Shown one piece after another: positions 1 through 5,820 of a DNA stretch of 16,833 nucleotides. The notes beneath the pieces are model-generated. The model ran no database searches and was not told the origin of the DNA. It saw only the letters and a list, made by a program, of their open reading frames with translations. Made by a program: the position numbers and the translations under genes. The stretch covers positions 7,986 to 24,818 of the forward strand of contig JAGOUA010000007.1 of assembly GCA_018061485.1 (NCBI GenBank), written 5' to 3'. Each line of letters starts with the position of its first letter. Position 1 is the first letter of the stretch. This stretch comes from Patescibacteria group bacterium. GTDB lineage: Bacteria > Patescibacteriota > Patescibacteriia > 2-12-FULL-60-25.

Positions 1-77
1 ATCGTCAACAGAGCCACCGACGTTTCGTCGCAGCTTGTTTCGATTCCCAGCACACGGAGCGGATAGGCAAAAGACAT
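1..77 (-). CDS. tsaD: TsaD, tRNA N6-threonylcarbamoyladenosine transferase, 5' end only
   Basis: Only the first 25 codons are in the window; the gene runs off the left edge. The reverse strand from the ATG at 75-77 reads MSFAYPLRVLGIETSCDETS and continues VALLT. GIETSCDET(S/A) is the N-terminal signature of the TsaD/Kae1/Gcp family, the ASKHA-fold enzyme that transfers threonylcarbamoyl from TC-AMP to A37 of ANN-decoding tRNAs. It is divergent from the EamA gene, sharing a 41-nt spacer. No Shine-Dalgarno site precedes the ATG; a promoter-like pair ends about 10 nt upstream, so a very short leader is inferred. The metal and substrate-binding residues lie outside the window. Confidence 0.9.
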   Translation of the reverse strand, partial: MSFAYPLRVLGIETSCDETSVALLT

Positions 78-83
78 AGTCTC

Positions 84-92
84 TGCCATACT
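84..92 (+). promoter_or_regulatory. Weak extended -10 candidate for the EamA gene
   Basis: TGCCATACT is a TGn-extended -10 element about 27 nt before the EamA ATG. No good -35 is visible 16-18 nt upstream, so this call rests on the -10 alone. Confidence 0.3.
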
Positions 93-116
93 ACGAGAGA
101 ACGCGTTTTTTTCCAA
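88..116 (-). promoter_or_regulatory. Predicted tsaD promoter (TTGGAA-17-TAGTAT)
   Basis: On the reverse strand TTGGAA (111-116) and TAGTAT (88-93) are separated by exactly 17 nt. The expected start of transcription is near 81, giving a leader of about 4 nt before the tsaD ATG. The -10 overlaps a plus-strand extended -10 candidate, so the two divergent genes may compete for polymerase. Confidence 0.5.
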
Positions 117-118
117 CT

Positions 119-535
119 ATGTGGATTCTCTACGGCCTTCTGGCCGCCCTGACTGCCGCCCTGATGACGATCGCCGCAAAATACGGCCTCAAGGGCGTTG
201 ACCCCACCCTCGCGACGACGCTTCGCGCGGGCATCATGTTTTTCTTGCTCCTTGCCGCCAGCTTGGGAACAGGTACCTTTGCCAAGCTTTCTTCCGTAGA
301 CAGTAAAAGCCTTCGATGGATTGTGGTCGCCGCGGTTTTTGGAGCCCTTTCTTGGCTCTTCTACTTTTTAGGCTTGCAACAAACGAGCGCTACCAAGCTC
401 GCCGCTCTCGATCGCTTGAGCCTCGCGGGCATCGTTATTCTTTCCGTGCTCTTTTTAGGTGAAACTCTCACCCCGCGTATGATCGCCGGTACCGTGGTGA
501 GCATTGTGGGGATTCTGCTTCTTACAGTGAAGTAG
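119..535 (+). CDS. EamA-family (DMT superfamily) small membrane transporter, single repeat
   Basis: 138 residues with five hydrophobic helices (about 2-20, 34-50, 64-86, 94-113 and 120-137), matching the length of a single EamA repeat. Full DMT proteins have two repeats and ten helices, so this half-size form probably works as a dimer, as in other short EamA/EmrE-like proteins. The helix-4 sequence around SLAGIVILSVLFLGE and the final GTVVSIVGILLL are characteristic of the family C-terminal part. The substrate cannot be inferred; metabolite or drug export is usual in the superfamily. There is no Shine-Dalgarno site before the ATG. The phosphatase gene follows on the same strand after 52 nt, so the two may be co-transcribed. 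Confidence 0.85.
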   Translation: MWILYGLLAALTAALMTIAAKYGLKGVDPTLATTLRAGIMFFLLLAASLGTGTFAKLSSVDSKSLRWIVVAAVFGALSWLFYFLGLQQTSATKLAALDRLSLAGIVILSVLFLGETLTPRMIAGTVVSIVGILLLTVK

Positions 536-577
536 CATCTTGCAAAAAGCCTTTCGCTCACGTACAACTTCTGCTAC

Positions 578-583
578 GGAGGA
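578..583 (+). promoter_or_regulatory. Shine-Dalgarno GGAGGA selecting a TTG start at 588
   Basis: GGAGG (578-582) stands 5 nt before the in-frame TTG at 588-590. A longer frame begins at TTG 540 but lacks such a site and adds 16 residues without family character, so 588 is preferred. Confidence 0.65.
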
Positions 584-587
584 AGCA

Positions 588-1295
588 TTGGAAGAAAAGA
601 ACTCTCTACGCGGCTTGCTGATTCTCACGCGACACACCCAAACGGACTGGAACGCACAAGATATACTCTCGGGATGGAGTGATAAGCCCACACTGACCCA
701 CATGGGTAGAGCGGAGGCGCACGGTATCGGGGAGTCCGCCGCATCCGCGCTCGATCGATGCGGTGCTCACCTCGCAGGAATCTGGGCGTCTGATCTACAG
801 CGAGCCCAAGAGGCCGCTTACTTTGCTCACAAAGGCCTGCTCAAGCGAGCCCCTTGGTATCACGCGCTGGGCATTCAGACCGATAAAGGCCTCCGAGAGG
901 TCAATGTCGGAACCATGACGGGCCACACCAAGGGAGAAATTCTGAAGCGCTTTCCGCCAGAAACGCATCCTAAGTTCGTCCGCCAACAACCCGACTTCGA
1001 TCTCACCGAGGTCGGCGGCGAGACGGAACGCGGCGTCATCAAACGACAGTGGGAGAGTCTAGCACGAATCGCTCACGCTATCGCCACAAAGCATGCCAAC
1101 GTGCCCAATCCCGCCGCCCTGGTCGTGGGACACGGTACAGCGCTCCGCAGTCTGTTGCGGGCACAAGGCTTGGACTGGGGACCTCTCAAGGATCAAGGCA
1201 CGATCCTTCCCCTGTGGCTCGATATCGATGTTGAGCGGCACGGAGACATCATCCAGGTCGACACCCTGCGTCTTCAGCGGATGGCGACTCGATAG
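588..1295 (+). CDS. Histidine phosphatase / phosphoglycerate mutase-like protein
   Basis: 235 residues from the TTG start. The RHG-type signature is LTRHTQTDWN with the phospho-accepting His at residue 16 and Arg15. It is followed by GWSDKPTLTHMGRAEA, as in cofactor-dependent phosphoglycerate mutases. REVNVGTMTG carries the probable acid residue Glu104, and VVGHGTALRSLL the second catalytic His at 182. These are the conserved elements of the histidine phosphatase superfamily branch 1. The length is close to dPGM (about 230-250), but a broad-specificity or sugar-phosphate phosphatase cannot be excluded by eye. It has a genuine Shine-Dalgarno site, unlike most neighbours. It follows the EamA gene by 52 nt and ends at a hairpin before the tRNA-Glu promoter. 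Confidence 0.85.
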   Translation: MEEKNSLRGLLILTRHTQTDWNAQDILSGWSDKPTLTHMGRAEAHGIGESAASALDRCGAHLAGIWASDLQRAQEAAYFAHKGLLKRAPWYHALGIQTDKGLREVNVGTMTGHTKGEILKRFPPETHPKFVRQQPDFDLTEVGGETERGVIKRQWESLARIAHAIATKHANVPNPAALVVGHGTALRSLLRAQGLDWGPLKDQGTILPLWLDIDVERHGDIIQVDTLRLQRMATR

Positions 1296-1326
1296 CCCGC
1301 GCGCGTCCTGCGTCCTGCGGGTTTTT
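1296..1326 (+). terminator. Probable terminator after the phosphatase gene
   Basis: CCCGC (1296-1300) can pair with GCGGG (1317-1321), directly followed by TTTTT (1322-1326). The outer stem is only 5 bp around a GC-rich loop, so the call is moderate. It begins at the base after the TAG stop. Confidence 0.5.
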
Positions 1327-1338
1327 CCTTCTCTTTTA

Positions 1339-1367
1339 TTGACAAACCGCGTCGCTTTTTTTATACT
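1339..1367 (+). promoter_or_regulatory. Consensus sigma70-type promoter of tRNA-Glu (TTGACA-17-TATACT)
   Basis: TTGACA at 1339-1344 and TATACT at 1362-1367 are exactly 17 nt apart. The predicted start at about 1374 lies 6 nt before the tRNA, implying a very short 5' leader for RNase P. Confidence 0.9.
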
Positions 1368-1379
1368 CCTGCCATCCGT

Positions 1380-1454
1380 GGCTCCTTCGTCTAACGGTTA
1401 GGACAGCGGCTTTTCAAGCCGTTAACAGGGGTTCGATTCCCCTAGGAGCTACCA
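1380..1454 (+). tRNA. tRNA-Glu (anticodon UUC), CCA encoded
   Basis: The cloverleaf folds by hand. The acceptor GGCTCCT pairs with AGGAGCT, with a G-U at pair 1-72. The D stem is GTCT/GGAC. The anticodon stem GCGGC/GCCGT encloses loop TTTTCAA, with anticodon TTC at 1413-1415. The T arm is AGGGG-TTCGATT-CCCCT, and the discriminator A is at 1451. The 3' CCA (1452-1454) is encoded in the DNA. The gene has its own promoter and terminator, so it is transcribed alone. Confidence 0.97.
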
Positions 1455-1456
1455 TC

Positions 1457-1487
1457 AAAAAGCCCTCCCATCCCGGGAGGGCTTTTT
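1457..1487. terminator. Bidirectional terminator between tRNA-Glu and trmD
   Basis: AGCCCTCCC (1461-1469) pairs perfectly with GGGAGGGCT (1475-1483) around loop ATCCC. It is flanked by an A-run on the left and a T-run (1483-1487) on the right, so it can stop transcription from tRNA-Glu on the plus strand and from trmD on the minus strand. Confidence 0.92.
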
Positions 1488-1508
1488 GTTATGGATGTTC
1501 CCCCTGTG

Positions 1509-2213
1509 TTAGCTACCCCCTAGACGTTTTTGCGCACGACGCCATGCCTCGATGACGGCATGATTCCCTCCAAGAAGAACTTCTGGAACGGACCACGATA
1601 CGCCCTTCGCGGGAGAAAACACCTCTGGACGGGTGTACTGCGGATACTCAAGCACCCCTTCTTCGGCGTGCGATTCATCCACGGACGAAGCCTCATCCCC
1701 CAAAACACCCGGAACGAGTCGCGCAACCGCATCCATCACCACGAGCGCTCCAAGTTCTCCACCCGTGAGCACAAAATCGCCAATCGACAGCTCTTCATCA
1801 ATCAACTGCTCGGTGACGCGTTCATCCACCCCTTCGTATCGACCGCATAAAAACACTAAAGACGAATACTTCGCCAATCGCTCCGCGTGACGTTGCGTAA
1901 AACGCGCACCGCGTGGACTCAGTAAAATTACTCGCGAAGAAGCAGCTTTTTTGGAACGCGTTCCCTTTTTTGTGACCATGCCAAGCGAATAAAGCGCTTC
2001 ATAAAACGGCGCGACTTTCATGACCATGCCCGCACCACCGCCAAAGGGACGATCATCCACCTTTTGATGACGATCATGCGCCCAATCTCGCAATTGATGC
2101 GCCTCAACGCGAAGCAATCCCGCTTTTTGGGCACGTCCAAGCATCGCCCCCTGTGCATAAGCGGTGATAAACTCCGGAAAAATCGTCAGTACATCAATAG
2201 AGAGAGGTTTCAT
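1509..2213 (-). CDS. trmD: tRNA (guanine37-N1)-methyltransferase TrmD
   Basis: 234 residues, close to the usual length. TrmD methylates N1 of G37 in tRNAs reading CNN codons, using S-adenosylmethionine, and prevents +1 frameshifting. The SPOUT-fold marks are all present: IDVLTIFPEF at the N-terminus, RPFGGGAGMV (residues 56-64), LCGRYEGVDERV (122-133) and SIGDFVLTGGE (143-153), which form the trefoil-knot SAM site. The linker VDESHAEEGVLEYPQYTRPE supplies the acidic catalytic region near 179-180. It lies 147 nt downstream of khpA on the same strand, probably in one transcript interrupted by a structured spacer. The usual partner rimM is absent. A weak GTGAG stands 6 nt before the ATG. Transcription ends at the bidirectional terminator shared with tRNA-Glu. 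Confidence 0.97.
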   Translation of the reverse strand: MKPLSIDVLTIFPEFITAYAQGAMLGRAQKAGLLRVEAHQLRDWAHDRHQKVDDRPFGGGAGMVMKVAPFYEALYSLGMVTKKGTRSKKAASSRVILLSPRGARFTQRHAERLAKYSSLVFLCGRYEGVDERVTEQLIDEELSIGDFVLTGGELGALVVMDAVARLVPGVLGDEASSVDESHAEEGVLEYPQYTRPEVFSPAKGVSWSVPEVLLGGNHAVIEAWRRAQKRLGGS

Positions 2214-2249
2214 ATCGAACTCACAATGAACTCATGCCCATCAAGGCTC

Positions 2250-2336
2250 AGAATAAGGATGCTACCGTATCTATATACCCCTCATTCGCCTACTGGCGAA
2301 TGAGGGGTAATAAGAAGAACAAAAGATCCTTATTCT
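2250..2336. repeat. Nested inverted repeats in the khpA-trmD spacer
   Basis: An outer perfect 11-bp inverted repeat, AGAATAAGGAT (2250-2260) with ATCCTTATTCT (2326-2336), encloses a perfect 14-bp hairpin, ACCCCTCATTCGCC (2277-2290) with GGCGAATGAGGGGT (2295-2308), loop TACT. In minus-strand RNA the structure lies after khpA and before trmD. There is no T-run after either arm, so it is not a canonical terminator. RNA processing, partial attenuation, mRNA protection or a mobile palindromic element are all possible. Confidence 0.75.
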
Positions 2337-2360
2337 TGAACCAATCTCAGGAGCGAGGGG

Positions 2361-2732
2361 CTAGATACCGAGATCAGCAAGGTCGTCGTCGGTAACGAGA
2401 CCGGACTCTCCATATCGCTGCTCAGCGGGCGCAGCCTCTTCATGAGGTGCGCGACCCTCTTGATGCGCGCGACGAGCTTCTTCTGGCTCGTAGATCTTCA
2501 TATTAATGCGAGCGTTCGTCTTTGGACCAACACCTTTCAACAAAATACGGAGTGCTTGCGCCATTTGACCACGCTTCCCGATCACGTATTTCATATCAGA
2601 AGGGTCAACGTGAAGCGTCAGCAAAACGCCGCGATCGTCGACCAAGCGATCGACGCTCACAAGCTCGGGCTTGTTAACGATCGCCTTCACCACGTACTCA
2701 AGAAATGCTTGGTCATGTTGCACATCAGCCAT
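2361..2732 (-). CDS. khpA: KhpA-like single KH-domain RNA-binding protein
   Basis: 123 residues starting MADVQHDQAFLEYVVKAIVN. The frame is open further upstream, but this Met is where KhpA/YlqC homology begins. The KH core has the GxxG loop IGKRG (GKRG at 52-55) preceded by VDPSDMKYV and followed by QALRILLKG, the type II KH arrangement. KhpA proteins are usually about 75-80 residues; here a charged C-terminal tail of about 40 residues (from EPEEARRAH) ends in acidic LVTDDDLADLGI. It probably binds RNA, perhaps as a heterodimer with a KhpB/Jag-like protein, none of which is in the window. In many bacteria khpA sits between rpsP and rimM-trmD; here only trmD is retained nearby. No Shine-Dalgarno site is visible, and the leader is about 64 nt if the predicted promoter is used. 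Confidence 0.9.
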   Translation of the reverse strand: MADVQHDQAFLEYVVKAIVNKPELVSVDRLVDDRGVLLTLHVDPSDMKYVIGKRGQMAQALRILLKGVGPKTNARINMKIYEPEEARRAHQEGRAPHEEAAPAEQRYGESGLVTDDDLADLGI

Positions 2733-2802
2733 ACCAAAAGAGGTTAAAAGCAAAAGGCTTACTACGTTAGAATTTTCGATGATCCCTAACAGGGTCAATG
2801 CA

Positions 2803-2831
2803 AGTATACCCCTATTTTCGTAAAAAAACAA
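2803..2831 (-). promoter_or_regulatory. Predicted khpA-trmD promoter (TTGTTT-17-TATACT)
   Basis: On the reverse strand TTGTTT (2826-2831) and TATACT (2803-2808) are 17 nt apart. The predicted start near 2796 gives a 5' leader of about 64 nt. It is back-to-back with the promoter of the small ORF on the plus strand; the two -35 boxes are 7 nt apart. Confidence 0.65.
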
Positions 2832-2838
2832 CGTGACG

Positions 2839-2867
2839 TTGACGAAATGAGGTTTGTATGGTACAAT
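2839..2867 (+). promoter_or_regulatory. Strong promoter of the 66-residue ORF (TTGACG-17-TACAAT)
   Basis: TTGACG (2839-2844) and TACAAT (2862-2867) are 17 nt apart, and TGG precedes the -10 as in extended -10 promoters. The predicted start near 2874 is about 5 nt before ATG 2879. Confidence 0.8.
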
Positions 2868-2878
2868 TCAAAACCAAC

Positions 2879-3079
2879 ATGAACCTTCCTGACCTTGGTT
2901 TAAGCCCACAGGAAACCGCGACCTTAGAGGCGTGGATCAAACTTCATCTAGAGGCCGGACGCGATGTCCGGATCGATATCTCAGACGGCGTTCTCACCTT
3001 TGTGCTGCTCGGTCTCAATGGCAGCGTTCTCGCTAGACATCGAGTCGATCACTTCAAGTCCCCCTCATCCAGGTCCTAA
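2879..3079 (+). CDS. Small orphan protein of unknown function (66 residues)
   Basis: I do not recognise the family. The frame opens at an ATG at 2858, but that codon lies inside the promoter, before the -10, so the in-frame ATG at 2879 is chosen. The protein begins MNLPDLGLSPQETATLEAWI, has an amphipathic acidic and leucine-rich first half and a beta-like second half (VLTFVLLGLNGSVLARHRV), and has a short basic and serine-rich end. No signal peptide or membrane helix is evident. The case for a real gene is a near-consensus promoter directly before it and an intrinsic terminator directly after the TAA, making a neat monocistronic unit between khpA and the kinase gene. No Shine-Dalgarno site is present; the mRNA is predicted to be almost leaderless. 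Confidence 0.65.
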   Translation: MNLPDLGLSPQETATLEAWIKLHLEAGRDVRIDISDGVLTFVLLGLNGSVLARHRVDHFKSPSSRS

Positions 3080-3080
3080 A

Positions 3081-3112
3081 CCCCCGAATCTTTCCAAAGA
3101 TCCGGGGGTTTT
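3081..3112. terminator. Convergent terminator between the small ORF and the kinase gene
   Basis: CCCCCG (3081-3086) pairs with CGGGGG, and an inner ATCTTT pairs with AAAGAT across one A/C mismatch. TTTTA follows on the plus strand. In the reverse direction the hairpin starts at the TAA stop of the kinase gene and is followed by only TTT, so it is better for the plus-strand gene. Confidence 0.85.
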
Positions 3113-4652
3113 ACCTTATAAGAGCCCGCAGCGTACTGAGTACACTTTTATCCATTGGTAAACCGCCAGGATTCATTTCCATATCATAAAACGCTTCAAC
3201 GTCTCCATCACCCATAATAGGTCGAGGCACGTGTCGTATTTTTTCAAAATCGATAAACACTACCTCGTTTCGAGGGGTGATCATGATATTCCTCTCGTGA
3301 CAATCCAAAAGAGCGATACCAGCGTCTCTACATACCTGAATCGTTGTACTGATAACTTGATAAATAGAACGATCGATAGCAAAACCGTCAGCCTTAAGCA
3401 CGGAAATCATCCGCCTCATATTTCTTTGCGATGCCTGAAAAACCTTGATTCTTTCAGCATCGTTGCGAGGGGGTGGAGCTACTTCAAGAACCAGGTGATT
3501 CGCTTCGGGTAATGCCACTAGCCGTTTCTGTATCCCATCGACTAAGCCACGAACATAATGATAGTCACTTGGATACTCTAACGCTTTTAGCGCATCTGCC
3601 ATCGTCTCCGCTCCAGACAAGCCCAGCTGCAAGCATCGGCGAATAAGAGCCATTCCGTACTGTCGCCATAGAAATGACCCGAGGTCCTCCCCCTCGATGA
3701 ACTCCATACCTATACAGCTCACACGCTCGCTTAAATCCGGCATCCCAGTCAAGGCCTTATACGCATCGTGAACCTCTTTATTAGGCAGATGGATTGTATG
3801 CAGGGCGTATAATTCAGGTACGGAAGCCACGCGAAGCCCGCGGCGAGAAGCATCCTGTAACACCCCATCAACGAGACGGTGATTTTTATACTCACTCGAC
3901 GCTGCATTTTCACGATACACTTTCAAAACCTTTATAGCGGAGATAGCATCTCTTTCGCCGAATATACCCGCATCCAAGGCGATCGCCGCATCTTCTTTAG
4001 GTAGATTTTCTAGGTCTATTCTAAAAATCGCACCGTTCATTCCTTCATTCACTCTTTGTCCGTACACTAGAGCATCCAACAAAGCTACTTCCAACTTACG
4101 CTCTCGATCACCTGCTCTATTCTCCTTGAAAAGACTTTGGCTCCGAATACCTTGCCGCAAGCTCTCCACGTATATCGTCACTTGTTCTGCGCAGGCTTTT
4201 AGCCGAGCTACCTCATCCTCATACCGAAGAGACACCCCATGTCTAGCTCTAAAATAATCACGGTACACCTCCCAGGGAATATCCGTTGGAAGCAGATGCG
4301 CATCTATACCCCCAGGCTTACTAGCTTCGACATACAGATCGGGGTACTTTACCTTGAGAAACCGTAGGAAAAAAGCTTTTTTGTCACCCGGATGAAGCGC
4401 GATACGTAGTAATAGCTCGGCCGCCTCTTCCGACAACCTTATTTCGTGCTCGTTATCAATCACTCGAGATGTCAAGCCGCTTATTATCGCTCTTTTTTCA
4501 ACCTCAGGAATATCATGATCTCGCTGTGCAATGTCGCTTATAAGACCGTCCGCCTCCGAATGCCCCACAGCATCAGAACCAAAAATATACTCAACAAGTC
4601 TGTGAGAAAAAGCCTTTGAACCACTCTCTTTCGCCCGAGAAAAGGACTCCAT
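3111..4652 (-). CDS. Atypical protein-kinase-like protein with unknown N-terminal region
   Basis: 513 residues, no signal peptide or membrane helix. The C-terminal two thirds carries the landmarks of the protein-kinase-like fold. These are a glycine-loop-like stretch EGMNGAIFRI (203-212), a beta3 lysine in SAIKVLKVY (K241 or K244), a possible alphaC Glu254, a hinge GMEFIEGEDL (315-324), a catalytic loop DCHERN (Asp450, His452, Asn455) resembling the D-x-H-x-x-N of APH and lipopolysaccharide kinases, and FIDFE with Asp468 replacing DFG. All phosphotransfer residues appear present, so activity is plausible. Residues 1-190 are charged, helical and unrecognised. The substrate is unknown; protein, lipid or small-molecule kinase are all possible. 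Composition is AT-richer than the gene upstream: I count 25 G/C in 3301-3360. The ATG lies about 7 nt after a TATAAT box, implying a leaderless mRNA. Confidence 0.6.
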   Translation of the reverse strand: MESFSRAKESGSKAFSHRLVEYIFGSDAVGHSEADGLISDIAQRDHDIPEVEKRAIISGLTSRVIDNEHEIRLSEEAAELLLRIALHPGDKKAFFLRFLKVKYPDLYVEASKPGGIDAHLLPTDIPWEVYRDYFRARHGVSLRYEDEVARLKACAEQVTIYVESLRQGIRSQSLFKENRAGDRERKLEVALLDALVYGQRVNEGMNGAIFRIDLENLPKEDAAIALDAGIFGERDAISAIKVLKVYRENAASSEYKNHRLVDGVLQDASRRGLRVASVPELYALHTIHLPNKEVHDAYKALTGMPDLSERVSCIGMEFIEGEDLGSFLWRQYGMALIRRCLQLGLSGAETMADALKALEYPSDYHYVRGLVDGIQKRLVALPEANHLVLEVAPPPRNDAERIKVFQASQRNMRRMISVLKADGFAIDRSIYQVISTTIQVCRDAGIALLDCHERNIMITPRNEVVFIDFEKIRHVPRPIMGDGDVEAFYDMEMNPGGLPMDKSVLSTLRALIR

Positions 4653-4659
4653 GAGTTCA

Positions 4660-4665
4660 ATTATA
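4660..4665 (-). promoter_or_regulatory. -10 box TATAAT at the kinase start codon
   Basis: A perfect TATAAT on the reverse strand ends 7 nt before the ATG (4650-4652), so transcription would begin at or within a base or two of the start codon. The sequence 17 nt upstream (GTGTGT) is a poor -35. Confidence 0.5.
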
Positions 4666-4690
4666 CCTCATCGTGACTCAATACACACCA

Positions 4691-4723
4691 TAAACCCCCG
4701 TTGCGCGTACGCAGAGCGGGGGT
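4691..4723 (-). terminator. Probable terminator of the 4749-5687 gene
   Basis: CCCCCG (4695-4700) pairs with CGGGGG (4717-4722), and an inner GCGTACGC palindrome extends the hairpin. On the minus strand only TTT follows, so it is a strong stem with a weak U-tract. It lies just upstream of the kinase -10 box. Confidence 0.55.
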
Positions 4724-4748
4724 CAGGGAGTATCGCGAGGACACTCGG

Positions 4749-5687
4749 TCAGAAGATGCCACCAACGGCGAGGCCGGCGGCGGATGAAGAAAGGACAGGG
4801 GCAACAACTACCTGCGTTGGCCGGCGCAGATACAGCACCGTTCCCACCGCTGCAGACACGATTCCCAACGTGAGCGAGACGCCAGCTGAGAGAGCGGCGG
4901 CATTGCGGGCACGCTCGGCACGATCTAGATCGCCCGAAGCTTGCCCTTGCGCGGTCGCATCACCCATCGCCCACAGGGAGTACACTCCCCATCCGAGCAG
5001 GGGTGCACTCGCTCCCCAAAGGGCATACGCCAGACGCGGAACAGGACGACGTCGGCGCGGTGCAACCGGCGGACGCACCATGCGAGCGCGACCCTCGCGG
5101 ATCTGCGCCTCCACGCGTGCACGAGCGCTCTCGGGGAGAATCACCTCGTGAGCTTCGAGACGAAAGACACGCTCATCCCGCTCGAGCTCGCGCCCAAGAG
5201 GCGTGTTGCGCACATAGGCGTCGTAGTCCGCGCGAGAAACACGCAAGACCGCGGGAGTGGACGGAGGCGGCGCCGGATGAGCCGACAACCACGCATCTAC
5301 CTGGCCAATGAGCACCTGAATGGCGCGTTGTTCAGGCTCAGGAAGGGCGGGCGTGCATTCCGTGGAAACGGCTCGGGAGAACCGTTCACGCGCCTGCGTC
5401 ATGAGAGCCCGATCTCCTTGGAGGGCTGCTTGCACGCGCGTCAACCGCGCGGCGTTCGCCGCCAAGGCACAGTTCGGAACCTGCTCAAAAGCGAGCAGGT
5501 AAAGGCGGATCGCCTCAGATGACTGCTCGGCCACAGCAGCGGCCTGAGCCTGCTGAGCGTAGCACTGGGCGCGCTCACGACCCGCAGGCCGTAGCACGCA
5601 CGAGCCAGAAACTGGTGCCGGCTGGGCGAAGATCGCCACCGGGAATGAGAGGATCGCAAGGAGCAACCACGAAAGAACAGCCTTCAT
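4749..5687 (-). CDS. Exported TPR-like protein with two C-terminal membrane helices, GC-rich
   Basis: 312 residues, family not recognised. Residues 1-21 form a signal peptide (MKAVLSWLLLAILSFPVAIFA, cleavage before Gln22). Residues 41-130 are alanine-rich helices reminiscent of tetratricopeptide repeats (QAQAAAVAEQSSEAIRLYLL). A proline-rich linker (138-146) and a charged segment lead to RRRRP (211-215) and two membrane helices (about 219-240 and 263-287), ending GLAVGGIF. Four cysteines (30, 42, 73, 111) are in the exported part. Signal peptide, TPR-like region, late double helix and glycine-rich hydrophobic end recall uncharacterised exported proteins of Myxococcota-type bacteria; this is only an impression. 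The gene is much richer in G/C than the kinase gene (45 of 60 in 5041-5100) and has a strong Shine-Dalgarno GGAGGG 4 nt before the ATG, both suggesting acquisition. Confidence 0.7.
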   Translation of the reverse strand: MKAVLSWLLLAILSFPVAIFAQPAPVSGSCVLRPAGRERAQCYAQQAQAAAVAEQSSEAIRLYLLAFEQVPNCALAANAARLTRVQAALQGDRALMTQARERFSRAVSTECTPALPEPEQRAIQVLIGQVDAWLSAHPAPPPSTPAVLRVSRADYDAYVRNTPLGRELERDERVFRLEAHEVILPESARARVEAQIREGRARMVRPPVAPRRRRPVPRLAYALWGASAPLLGWGVYSLWAMGDATAQGQASGDLDRAERARNAAALSAGVSLTLGIVSAAVGTVLYLRRPTQVVVAPVLSSSAAGLAVGGIF

Positions 5688-5730
5688 ACACCCTCCTAGG
5701 ACTGCTGTTTTTGAGCGTAGAAGATGGGAC

Positions 5731-5760
5731 AGTGTATGGGAAGAGCGGTGTTTTTGTCAA
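5731..5760 (-). promoter_or_regulatory. Promoter of the 4749-5687 gene (TTGACA-18-TACACT)
   Basis: On the reverse strand a perfect TTGACA (5755-5760) is 18 nt from TACACT (5731-5736). The predicted start near 5724 gives a leader of about 37 nt that ends in a strong Shine-Dalgarno site (GGAGGG, 5692-5697), a conventional arrangement unlike its leaderless neighbours. Confidence 0.8.
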
Positions 5761-5774
5761 GATGGAGGAGAATG

Positions 5775-5813
5775 AAAAACCGCCCCCTCGCGCAGATCGC
5801 GCAAGGGAGCGGT
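5775..5813 (-). terminator. Strong terminator of the 5821-6438 gene
   Basis: A 15-bp stem (5779-5793 with 5799-5813, including three G-U pairs in the minus-strand RNA) closes a 5-nt loop and is followed on the minus strand by TTTTT (5775-5779). It begins 7 nt after the TGA stop and lies just before the next promoter, isolating the two GC-rich genes from each other. Confidence 0.92.
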
Positions 5814-5820
5814 AGGACTA

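Noticed and set aside
460..480. TGAAAC followed by CGTAT inside the EamA gene as a third ECF promoter
   Set aside because: The spacing is 10 nt rather than 17, and it lies within a coding region.
540..587. Longer N-terminus of the phosphatase from TTG 540
   Set aside because: No Shine-Dalgarno site there, while GGAGG stands 5 nt before TTG 588; the extra 16 residues show no family similarity.
4651..5522. Long plus-strand open frames opposite the GC-rich exported-protein gene
   Set aside because: High G/C suppresses stop codons. The minus-strand frame has a signal peptide, Shine-Dalgarno site, promoter and terminator; the plus-strand frames have Arg/Ser-rich low-complexity translations.
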